A stretch of 64,000 nt of DNA from Apis mellifera (taxonomy: Eukaryota; Arthropoda; Insecta; Hymenoptera; Apidae). Below, piece after piece: positions 55,001 to 64,000 of the stretch. Under the pieces are notes generated by a model. The model worked only from the letters and a program-made list of their open reading frames with translations. It was not told the origin of the DNA and ran no database searches. The first letter of the stretch is position 1, and the number at the start of each line of letters is the position of its first letter. The DNA lies in NCBI RefSeq assembly GCF_003254395.2, contig NC_037638.1, forward strand, positions 22,521,352-22,585,351, given 5' to 3'. Position numbers and translations under genes: made by a program.

Positions 55001-57960
55001 GCATCGCGAACAATGCGGCCCGGCCCTCGTTTCGCAGCGGATCTATATATTTTTTGATCCGCTGTTTCGCGAAACTTATCGCCCTACGCTGCCCGAGTTA
55101 TTGCCGCGTGGATGAGCAAAAGGCATTGTTCGATGTATATTCGATGCAAGGATAAAGTCGCATTGTACGGGATGGAATGGGAGTAAGGACACGCGCCGTG
55201 GTACGCGACGTGGGTGAAACGATGATGGACTATTAGTGAACGAGTTACCGAGGCGGAGGAAAAGCGCGGGTTAAGGCTCGCCAGTAGTAGTAATAAAAAC
55301 GCCTTGAAAATCTGACTGGCTTCCACTCCGCGATTTCCTTTCTCTTTTCTATTCTATTTCCCTTCTCTCTCTTTGAAATAGCTCTGATTAACTTCATTCA
55401 TTCGTGCTTGTGGAAAATCGCTTGAAATAATTACCGGCAGACTTAATTTACTCGATTCGCTCCGAAAAATTTTCTGGAAATTCATAGAAATTCGGCCTCG
55501 TTTGAGAGTCGCGTGTTCTGAAATGAAGCGTGGAACGGAAGAGGGAATATTCATGAATCTTTACCAAGTTCCTTTTTCTTTTTTTTTTCTAGGTTTTTCC
55601 ATCTAGGTTCTATTAATGGAATTATTAAAAAAGATTCGGTTGTGTAACATAATTTGGCGACGAGGTGAAATGAAATGTTGTAATGTGCAAATTATTTCTT
55701 CAATTATTATCTAACAGATTTATTCCTCCATTTGATAGATCGCAATTGTCCACATCAAATGTTGAGAAAGATATTCCCGTGTATTCCTACAACACTCGTC
55801 TCCAAATAGAATAACGTAATAAAATAATGCAATATACGTAATACGATATAAAATATATGATACATTACGAATTGAAATACGTCTACCAGCAGCGGATAAA
55901 CGTTGGCAAATATGTTAGACATTTTGATCACGTTCCAACGCGTGTACGTGTACGCATGAAATTTCATTTGCTAAGTATTCACCGTCGACGTAACGCAGCA
56001 TCACGTACTGTAATCGGTCATTCCTACCAATTCGTTATTATCTATGCAAATATGTGAAATATATAACAATTAATTTTATTGATCGCTCGACGCGTATCGG
56101 ATTGTATTATTCACTCGATAATATTGTTCGCGAATTTTTCTTTTTTTTCTTTTTTTTGCAAAATTTAACGAAGTCTTTCACAAAAATGATATACCATCCT
56201 TTTACAATTCGTCGTTCTGAATAATAATAAGAATGTATATACCATCGAAATTCTTCAAGATTTCGCGTACTTATACGTTAAAAAGTTTCGCGATTCTTCT
56301 AATATATCGCTGAACTCGAACTAACCCCCCTTACTGGGACCGTCGTCAAATTTTTTTTCCTCCGATCTTTTTCCCTATTATCCGAAATGGTCGTCGCGTA
56401 CAGCTCGGGCAGTCTGAAAAATATGACCGTCCCCTCCCGCCACTCATAAGACTCGAGATTCAAAATGACGGTAGAAACAAGTAGAAGTATAAGAACGATT
56501 CTACTCTCCCGAAAAAAAAAAAAAAAAATTATTCTCTAACGTAATAATTCATCGTAGACACGCAAGAGTTTTGTCAACGAGTTAGAAATCGAGATTTCAA
56601 ATAAAGAGAGTATATACGTATTAAACAAATTATCCGATTCGGCTGAAGAAATACACAGTGTAGCGATTCGCAAGTACTTGCCTCGATAAAATGCTATATA
56701 TATTTTTATTAAAATCGATTCGTGGCACAAGGCGCGTGCTACGTACGCTCAAACCGTACGATAAATTACAGCGTAATATCCGTATAGAGGGCGAAACAAT
56801 GAGAAAGGATCACGTTGGAAGAATAACACCGCGTTTGAACAAGTTTCCCTATAGATACGTACGGTCGCGATGTAAATTCACGCGAGACTTACGCCGCGTG
56901 TGGAGGAGGTGGTAGGCGCGAGTGGAATAGAATCGGCGGAAGGAGGGGAGAGACGAGAAGAGGGCGAGAAAGGCACGTGAAAAGCATCGTACTCTGTTGG
57001 CCGAGCTTTTGTCGCCGCGTTCTACGCGCGGTACGAAACGAAAGAATGAAATTCGCACTGTCCCGAATGGTATTGTCCGCGGGAGCACTGTAATCGATCG
57101 TCGCTCGATGAATGGGCCGAGAATAGAGAGAGGCGAGATCGAAGGATGGAGGAGGTGGGATGCTGCTGCGTGCACGGCCAGATACGCAGAGCCGATTTTT
57201 ATTGCCAGCCGCCGCTTCTCCACGAGCTTTGTAATTCAGACCATCTATATGAAATCTCCCATCTTTATCCCTTCGTATAAAGGAGAAGGCTTCGGGTATC
57301 GAGGAAGTCGATCTCTTAACACATTTTTTTTTTTCTTTTTTTTTTCCTTGGAACGATGGAATGTTCGTCGAAACGAACGATCGAAGGAATAGTTCTCACT
57401 CTATCCCGATGGGGTAAGAGAGCAATGAAAAAAAAGTTTCGTTCGGTAATTCGAAGAGAAAAAGAAATAATTCTTTCTCGCGACAACGTTGAAAGCGTGA
57501 TATATACGCGAAGACGTATAAATACTCGTTTTACAATTTCAACCTCCCCTTCCCCAATTCACCATGAGCGAAGGGGAGAAAAGCAATTTTTAGGTTAAAA
57601 GTGGGACGCAAAGTAGCGCGAAAAGTTAGATTATTAAAGTCTCCGAATGGGTGGAGAGAAGGCGTATTATCCGCGCTTTGGTTTACTTCAGATTAAGAAA
57701 GTTCAGGGCAGCTCGTTTTCGCGTCAAAACCTGGTGAATCATAATAACGATCCGCAAATTCAACGTGTACTTGAGATATAAAAAAAAAGAAAAAGGAAAG
57801 AATAGAGGAAAGAAAGAGAAGGAAAAATGCGAGAACGAAGAGAAAGAAAGATCTGGGGAAAGAGGTTGTATATCGGAATTGCATCGAAAAGTATCTCCCG
57901 ACGAGCGAATTAATAGTTTTTAACAAACACTCGGTGCAGGATGATTGGCGAATCTATACA

Positions 57961-58000
<40 letters not shown>

Positions 58001-59700
58001 CAGAAGTTACCGTAAGCGTGTTCGTTCCGTCTAAGTCTCGACCGTTATATTTATGCCAACCCGAAACGTTACTTTCCCACGCGAGGAGAATTACTCGCGT
58101 ATCTCACGCACGCGCTTTTACAACAACGCTCGACGCTGATCGACGAAATATCAGATCGTACCCGATAAAAATGTCCTGCCTTCGCCGTACGTATGTAGGT
58201 ACGTTTGTTCTCTCGCGTAATGGAATTATCGTTCCGCAAGCACGCGATACTTCGATTACGTCAAATACTCCCTTTCGCGGCTGCCTCGCTCGCAACCCTC
58301 CACTCTGCAACCCACCCCTTCCCATCCCCTCTCTATACCTCCATCCTTGATGCTCCGCGGTTGTTGTCGATGCATATAATTCCTGCTTAGACGCTTAGAC
58401 CCGGCCAAAATTACGACGCGTCGCGACGGTCAATTACGATCGACGCTTAAGGGTGATTAGAGGAGGCATTTAAGGGGGGACAAGGAGGGAAAAGGATTGG
58501 AAGGAAGAGAGGGGAGTCGTCTCGTGATCTTAGTTTTTTCGAGTTCGAAAAAAGGTGAATCGTCGTTGATTCACTCGCGGGAAGGAATGAAAAATCGATG
58601 AAAGGAAAAAAAGGGGGGAGGGAAGGAGGGATGGTGAATAGTAGCGACGCGTCGCCGGCAACTTGAATGACTATTCCGGGCACAGGGAAGGAATTTCGTT
58701 GGAAAAATCTTTCTCGACGCGAGACAGTGTACAAGCGTGCGTGCAAATGGCATCGGGTCCGAGCGAACGAATGACGGTTTCTTTCTACATTTACATACTA
58801 TCGTGAAAGGATATACATAGATTTATGGATCCCGATGAAGAAGAATTCTGTTTTAAATGCTCGAAGGATTAAGGAGTAAAAAAAGAAATAAAATATTAGG
58901 AATTAGGATAGATTCGTACGGATTACATCAAATCGTAGATTAATAGGCAATTAACCAGTTATGATTTGCATCGAAATTATCCGGCATCGGATGAATGGGA
59001 CAAAATATCAAAATTAAACGATTCCTATATTGTTATATTGTAACACACACGCATACGAGTTGTTGTAATTGCGAAAAATGGATTGAAACGGTCCATATAC
59101 CTTTTGATACGCAGTCCTGAATTTTTTAAATTTCAATATAAACTTCAATTTAACACAAAAATTCTATCATAAATATTTACCGGAATATTGTGCCAGACAC
59201 GAATCGACGAAAAAGAAAAAAAAAGTGAAAGGCGTACGTAAGCTCGAAAAAGAAACGAATCGGTCCTGAGATGTAAAAATGCAGGAACGTAGTACGAGGA
59301 AGAAATAGGTCTCTCGCCTGAAGGCAATTTGTCGCGAAAAACTTGACGCGCAATCTGAAAGGAAAACAGAAAGCGTGTAGGGCAATGGCCAACAAACGGT
59401 ATACGGTATACGTGTGGCCTTTTTGCAATAATATGGAGGGACGATGTGTGCGGCTCGCTCGTCTGCTCCGTGAAAATATTTCACATATTTTTGTTAGGAA
59501 TTAATTCAACCCGTAATACTCGTTGGCCAGCGTGCTCACCGCTGAAAATTCTCTTGACAAACAACCCTCTCGGCTGCATTCGTAACTCCGCCTCGCTAAA
59601 GGGCGAATCGCTTTTGTATTTGTACGCTTCTCGCACAATGTGTACAGGGGTTACGGCGACAGTGTGTATAAGTGAACGGTGAAAACGCGGGCAGATCCGA
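52001..59700. other. Non-genic DNA, block 9
   Basis: No gene supported. (TC)n at 52026-52046, a small hairpin at 52151-52168 (CTCGGA / TCCGAG), pyrimidine tract 53215-53295, A-run 56512-56528, T-run 57323-57346, (TA)n 57964-57996, and G/A-rich stretch 58465-58635. Open frames here are shadows of these tracts. Confidence 0.6.
57964..57996. repeat. (TA)n microsatellite
   Basis: About sixteen TA units in CpG-rich surroundings. Other (TA)n tracts of this kind lie at 6055-6069, 12152-12168, 41779-41797 and 51776-51802. Confidence 0.93.
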
Positions 59701-59704
59701 CGAA

Positions 59705-59851
59705 ATGGTCAGCAGTAACTTCCGCCTCTTCCTCGGCAACCTCCGCCCCGTTTGCAATCCCTTACACGCCCGCGCGTCTCTACTCGTGGCACATGGAATT
59801 CCTCAAGTTTGCCCAGGGACAGAAATTAGTTGGAGCGACGTAATTGCTTGA
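59705..59851 (+). other. 48-codon ORF in a non-repetitive block; coding status uncertain
   Basis: ATG at 59705 (context CGAAATGG) opens 48 codons to TGA at 59849-59851, with a mixed composition (starts MVSSNFRLFLGNLRPV). The surrounding 59.5-59.95 kb is free of simple repeats and compositionally even, unlike most of the 60-kb tract. I recognise no family, and there is no transcript-level signal. Confidence 0.12.
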
Positions 59852-60880
59852 ATGTATGCGTTCGGCCGTTAACATTATGGCACCTCTCATTACGGTCCTA
59901 ACAGCAGCTGACACAAGCAGCCAGACGGGTTCATCCCGCGCGTACAGTTTATGTATTGCGGGGACAAAAATTTAAGCGTTGTCCTGGGAAATCCTGGAAA
60001 AATTCAGCGATAAATTCGTCCGTTAGTCGTGAGGAATTTTTTCCTTTTCTTTTTTTTTTATTTTTTCTTTTTATTTTTTTTTTTCTTTTTTTATTTTTCA
60101 AACATGTTCCAAGCTCGAGAGAAATGCGACCATTGTTAAAAGAGGTTCGATATTACTAGCGACATATTAAAAAAAATAAATAAATGGGAACGCAATGATT
60201 AATAATTTTTTTTATCAATAACACATCGGTTAACAATGGTCCCAATTTCGTTGGCGATCGTTATTCGAGATTGACGCGGCGAGAGTGAACACTGGCAAAT
60301 TATTATCATTCCATTGGGTCATCCCGTTAGTCATGATTAAGCAAATTTCATACCCGACCTATTAATATTAGAGTGGTTGACCATGTCCATTGACGATGTC
60401 CACAAAATTCCCCTGGCTAGTATAGAATGCATATACTAACCTGACAACTATCGTCCACTAGCAAACTTCCTCAAGTTGATTAAACCAAGCTTCAGATGTT
60501 GCATCACACGTTGAGATAATTTTGTTTCGGACAATTAAACTATTGTTATTTAATCTGTAATAGCTTTTACGAATAATTAAAACTATATAAAAAAAAAAAT
60601 GGTGAAATTGCTATTGTATTGCTATACAAATTTTAAATAATTTTAAATATGATATTTAATAACTTAATTTAAAAACGAATATTGCTATAACATAATGAAT
60701 GAAACATAAGTAAAAATAAAGCAAAAAAAAATTATATAATAAAAGAAAATAGATATTATTAATCCTTATAATTCAATAACATTTTACATAAAATTTGAAT
60801 TTGACATTATATTCATGTAATTAAAATAATAAAAATTTAATTAAAATAAAAATAATAAAAAAATTTTTTCTACATGGATA
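59852..60880. other. Transition from CpG-rich to AT-rich DNA upstream of TIM50
   Basis: After the T-rich tract at 60037-60099, 60230-60530 is a repeat-free stretch of balanced composition; from about 60530 the DNA becomes very AT-rich with few CG dinucleotides. No gene or clear promoter motif found. Confidence 0.6.
60037..60099. repeat. T-rich low-complexity tract
   Basis: Runs of T interrupted by single C or A residues for about 60 nt, near the point where base composition begins to shift toward AT-rich. Could be the remnant of a reverse-oriented poly(A) tail, but no retroposon body is recognisable next to it. Confidence 0.85.
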
Positions 60881-61212
60881 TAATATATTCATGGAACATT
60901 TTTAAAAAATCGATACTAGAAATCAAAATAAATACAAAAATTGATTTGATACAAAAATATCGATTAAGACTTATTTATTGTTAAATTATATGCAATTTAA
61001 GTTTGTATTAGATGAAGTGAGGCGGAAATAGAACGAAATGACGCGACAGTGGAAAAAGAGCTATCTCACTCTATTTGTATCTCGCTTCATCTACAATCTT
61101 CAATTGCTTATAATTTACTGAATAAGTCTCAACCAATGTTTTTGTATATCAACTTTTGTGTTTGTTTTGGCCCCTATAATCAATCCTCCAAAGTTATCTC
61201 ACGAATATATTA
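60881..61212. repeat. Fold-back (palindromic) element, arms about 155 nt, MITE-like
   Basis: The stretch 60881-61040 is matched by the reverse complement of 61061-61212 over almost its full length with scattered, mostly transition, differences; both outer ends carry the same ten bases (TAATATATTC and its complement). The central 20 nt or so are unpaired. Shared inner blocks include the sequence around ATGAAG(C/T)GAG. A diverged single-arm relative lies at 46057-46200, so it belongs to a dispersed family. It has no coding capacity. It ends about 170 nt before the TIM50 start codon. The transposon superfamily cannot be assigned; no clear target-site duplication was identified. Confidence 0.75.
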
Positions 61213-61363
61213 ACACTCTATATATTACATACGATTTGTGATTTTAACTTCTTGTAAACTGCCTTTAGATATGTTGGAAAACTAGATTTCTAAAACATCG
61301 ACTCTGTTTAACATATCAGAAAATACGAACACGAGCTCTTTGCGTACATCTGCCAGAAAGCTC

Positions 61364-61381
61364 ATGATTTGTTTAAAGTAA
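61364..61381 (+). promoter_or_regulatory. Five-codon upstream ORF whose stop overlaps the TIM50 start (TAATG)
   Basis: An ATG at 61364 opens a frame of five codons (MICLK) ending in TAA at 61379-61381, whose last A is the A of the TIM50 ATG. If the TIM50 transcript starts upstream of 61364, this uORF could reduce initiation or permit termination-reinitiation at the main start. The start of transcription is not visible, and no TATA box or clear initiator can be assigned. Confidence 0.4.
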
Positions 61382-63096
61382 TGGCATTTGCGACAAAAAG
61401 TATACAACATTTATATAAAATATACAATGCAAATACAACAACGATATACTCAGCACTTCGTCTACCAATCGCTCGGATATCAGTTGTTCAAATGGCGCAA
61501 AGACATTATTATAACACTGAAGGTAAGTAAATACAAAAAATATAACCTTATTATAAACCGAAACACGCGCTAGCCGCATGTTGTTTAGCGTGAAATTTTT
61601 TCAATAATATATGAATGAAATAAATCTTTATTAACTTTTTAAATAAATAATACATTAGTATTATATAAATAATTTGCTTTCAAATTTTTAGTTTTTATAT
61701 AATAAAAAAATATTTTTAAAAAAATAAATAATATATAATAAATAATAATTGTTTATTATTTTTGTTTTATAGCACATAGACCAAAAATAACAGGTAGTCT
61801 GACAAATATTCAATCGTCTGGAGGAACTGTGCAATCTTTAACGCAAGATGGATTAGATAATAAAAAGTTAGAAGAAGAAGCAAAAGAAGAAGCAGAAGAA
61901 AAAGAAAAACGAGAACAATCGCAAAGAGTGCTTAAATATAGTTTTGCATTCTTGGGAGTATTTACCACTGTTGGACTGTCTTATGTAATATATAATTTAA
62001 CAAAAGCTAAATATGATGAACATGGAAATATTATTGAAGATGAATTTTCAAATTTACCATTTTATGAAAGAATATATAAAATGCTTAAAAGGGAATTTAA
62101 TTATTATACTAAGGTATCAAAAGTTTAAAATAAAATTAAAAGCATATTTTAATCGTAACTGAAGTATATATTTTTTAGATGGTTCAAGAACCTAGTAGAA
62201 ATAAATTACTTCCAGATCCACTCAAATATCCTTATATTCAACCCCCTTATACTTTGGTGCTAGAATTGACAGATGTATTAGTACATCCTGATTGGACAGT
62301 AAGTAGTATTTTTTTTTTTTTTTTTTTTTAATATTTAATATATTAAAAATTTTATGAATATTATATTTATTTTTATTATTATCCCAGTATGAAACTGGTT
62401 GGAGATTTAAAAAGAGGCCTGGTGTGGATCAATTTCTAGAGGCTATAGCTCCACCACAATTTGAAATTGTAGTTTATACAGCAGAACAAGGAATGGTAAT
62501 TAAAATTGTCAAAATTATTTTATTTATTATTTTCATATATCATTTATATGTATGACTTAATATGACTTTTGTAGACTGTTTTTCCTATTTTGGATATTTT
62601 GGATCCTAATGGATATATCATGTATAGATTAGTAAGAGATACAACACGTTTTGTAGATGGTCATCATGTTAAGGATTTAAATGCTCTTAATCGTGATCTT
62701 AGTAAAGTAAGTATAAAATTTTTATCTTGATAAAGTAAAATTTTTTTATATATATTTTATTCATTATATTATTAGGTTATAGTAGTTGATTGGAATCCAA
62801 AAAGTACAAAATTTCATCCTGAGAATACTTTACAATTACCACAATGGATTGGAAATGATGATGATACAACGCTATATGATTTAGCTGCATTCCTTAAAAG
62901 TGTGTATCTTTTTATATCGTCAATTATTATAGATTATATTTATATATAATTATTTATTTTATTTATTGTTATTCTATAGCTATATTAGCAACAAATGTGG
63001 AAGATGTACGAGAAGTTCTTAATTATTATAGACAATTTGATAATCCATTACAAGTTTTTAGAGAAAACCAACGAAAATTTTTGGTAAGAATTATAT

Positions 63097-63157
<61 letters not shown>

Positions 63158-63319
63158 TGACTATAAAATTAACTATAAATATTATATTATTAAATTTAAT
63201 TCTTATTATTTATAAAATTTATTTAGATGCAAATAGAAGAAGAAGAAAATAAAGCACAGCAAGAAAGTAGTAAAGTACTTACATCAAAATGGAAACCAAC
63301 ATTTCATTGGAATCGCTAA
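61381..63319 (+). CDS. Tim50: TIM50, presequence receptor subunit of the mitochondrial TIM23 translocase (8 exons)
   Basis: Exons: 61381-61522, 61773-62113, 62179-62298, 62388-62495, 62575-62706, 62776-62899, 62980-63083, 63227-63319. All seven introns are GT-AG, most are 65-143 nt and AT-rich, and the joined frame is 387 codons plus TAA, close to animal TIM50 lengths. Residues 1-46 have basic but no acidic residues, as in a matrix-targeting presequence. Residues 75-97 are a charged Lys/Glu stretch, about 101-122 form one membrane span, and about 183-325 form the FCP1-like (NIF/HAD) domain facing the intermembrane space. Recognisable family blocks are LVLELTDVLVHPDW (187-200), GWRFKKRPG (205-213), TRFVDGHHVKDLNALNRD (261-278) and IVVDWNP (283-289). 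The two catalytic aspartates of active FCP/SCP phosphatases are Glu190 and Thr192 here, as expected for a non-catalytic TIM50. The start is the first in-frame Met after an upstream in-frame TAA near 61310. Family knowledge: TIM50 receives preproteins from TOM and keeps TIM23 closed at rest. Identification is secure; the exact start and splice sites are inferred by eye. Confidence 0.96.
63099..63157. repeat. (TG)n(TA)n microsatellite inside TIM50 intron 7
   Basis: About twenty TG units followed by nine or so TA units occupy much of the 143-nt seventh intron, between exon 7 and the last exon. It is likely polymorphic in length. It lies clear of the donor; about 70 nt separate it from the acceptor. 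Confidence 0.95.
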
Positions 63320-63430
63320 ATCACTAAAAAAATGCAATGTTGTAAAATACAAAAATTTGTAAATTATCATTAACATATTCGTTCATTTTGTCGATACATA
63401 TTGTGTAATTATTGTATAATTTTTGCTATA

Positions 63431-63440
63431 AATAAATAAA
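63431..63440 (+). terminator. TIM50 polyadenylation signals (two overlapping AATAAA)
   Basis: Two overlapping AATAAA hexamers lie about 112-121 nt after the TIM50 stop codon. Cleavage would be expected some 10-30 nt further on, near 63450-63470. This gives a short 3' UTR of about 130-150 nt. The site is in convergent arrangement with the neighbour's signals at 63470-63483. Confidence 0.7.
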
Positions 63441-63469
63441 CAAGTAATTCATATGTCGAAATATTTAAT

Positions 63470-63483
63470 TTTATTATTTTATT
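63470..63483 (-). terminator. Polyadenylation signals of the convergent gene (two AATAAA on the minus strand)
   Basis: TTTATT occurs at 63470-63475 and 63478-63483 on the + strand, reading AATAAA on the minus strand about 50-60 nt after the stop of the minus-strand exon. Expected cleavage at about 63440-63468 overlaps the predicted TIM50 3' end. Confidence 0.6.
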
Positions 63484-63531
63484 AAAAAAATATAATTTTA
63501 CCTTTGTTGTATGTACAATTCTTTAAATATT

Positions 63532-63941
63532 TTATACCTTCCGTTTTTTTCGTATACTTCCTTTTTTTAAATGTGTAGTTTTAACTTTTGGTAAAAGATC
63601 TTGTAATGCATTACTGTCATCCAAGTAAGTTATTTCCATTTCTTGAGATACACTTATTAATTCTTGTGAATTAATTGGTGTTGATATATTCTCCATTTCT
63701 TCTTGTGATAAAATTGGTGCCTTTGGATCTGCAGATTCTAACCAACTTAAAACTTTTTGATGAGGTGCTGTTGTTAAAGGTAATGGAACTTCCTCACATA
63801 TTTCCCACATAGCTAAAAGTTCAGGTGCCAATATATCCATATAAGTATTTAATTTCTCAAAGGATTGTTTCCAACTTGGTTCAAAACAATTAGTTGAATT
63901 ATGTATATGATTTTTCAATTGTAATTTTTTATTTGTAAAAC
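63532..63941 (-). CDS. Last exon of an unidentified gene, partial (continues past the right edge)
   Basis: The reverse strand is open for 135 codons to a TAA at 63534-63532. The upstream end is a convincing 3' splice site: a T-rich tract followed by AG at 63943-63942, so the coding exon begins at 63941 with a split codon. The frame has no ATG near its start, so this is an internal-to-terminal exon and not a whole gene. The N-terminal half contains FEPSWKQSFEKLNTYMDIL and a tryptophan/proline-rich stretch (MWEICEEVPLPL); the middle is acidic and serine-rich (SQEEMENIS, VSQEMEITYLDD); the last residues are strongly basic, ending RKKRKV, which resembles a monopartite nuclear localisation signal. 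AATAAA signals on this strand follow about 50 nt after the stop. I do not recognise the family. The composition (AT-rich codons like TIM50) and clean splice site make it a real exon; nuclear location is an inference from the tail only. Confidence 0.82.
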
Positions 63942-64000
63942 CTAATTAAATTAAAAAATATATATATATGTATAATATTCAATTTAAATAAATTATATAA

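Noticed and set aside
60037..60099. T-rich tract as the tail of a reverse-oriented retroposon
   Set aside because: No element body or target-site duplication is visible; similar T/C tracts occur throughout the window.
61829..62128. Treating the 99-codon frame from 61829 as a gene of its own
   Set aside because: It begins at GTG, and is simply TIM50 exon 2 read through its donor into intron 2.
62997..63215. 72-codon frame in the TIM50 region
   Set aside because: It is exon 7 read into intron 7 and its TG/TA microsatellite.
1..64000. tRNA, rRNA, known microRNA or CRISPR-type arrays
   Set aside because: I looked for tRNA TTC-loop motifs, familiar insect microRNA seeds and regularly spaced repeats and found none convincing; a covariance-model scan would be needed to exclude them.

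Overview
The window looks like a piece of an insect nuclear chromosome, most likely a bee or another hymenopteran. I infer this from short AT-rich introns, abundant CG dinucleotides in the non-genic DNA, very frequent (CT)n/(GA)n and (TA)n microsatellites, few recognisable transposons, and the one gene I can identify, an animal-type TIM50. The species cannot be fixed from the sequence alone.

Layout. About the first 60 kb (1 to roughly 60,500) contains no gene I can support. It is moderately GC-rich, CpG-rich DNA broken by simple repeats, homopurine/homopyrimidine tracts and a few hairpins. Because stop codons are rare in such DNA, many chance open frames appear (the longest is 232 codons). 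They are mostly low-complexity translations and lack homology I can recognise. A few blocks are flagged as candidate exons or small ORFs (326-472, 28084-28189, 33989-34092, 40140-40328, 44904-45428, 59705-59851), none with more than weak support. Local tandem duplications lie at 681-1003 and 38547-38700. This tract could be an intergenic gene desert, a very large intron, or host long noncoding RNAs; the sequence does not decide.

At about 60.5 kb the DNA becomes strikingly AT-rich and the genes begin. A fold-back element with arms of about 155 nt (60881-61212) sits just upstream of an eight-exon gene for the mitochondrial import receptor TIM50 (61381-63319, + strand, 387 aa predicted). A diverged relative of the element's arm lies at 46057-46200, so this is a dispersed repeat family. 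Immediately downstream, in convergent orientation, is the last exon of an unidentified gene (63532-63941, - strand), running off the right edge and ending in a basic KKRKV tail. The poly(A) signals of the two genes are so close that their 3' ends probably overlap.

TIM50 anchors in the inner mitochondrial membrane and hands presequence proteins from the outer-membrane translocase to the TIM23 channel. Its neighbour's tail suggests a nuclear protein, so there is no evident functional link between the two beyond their shared 3' region.
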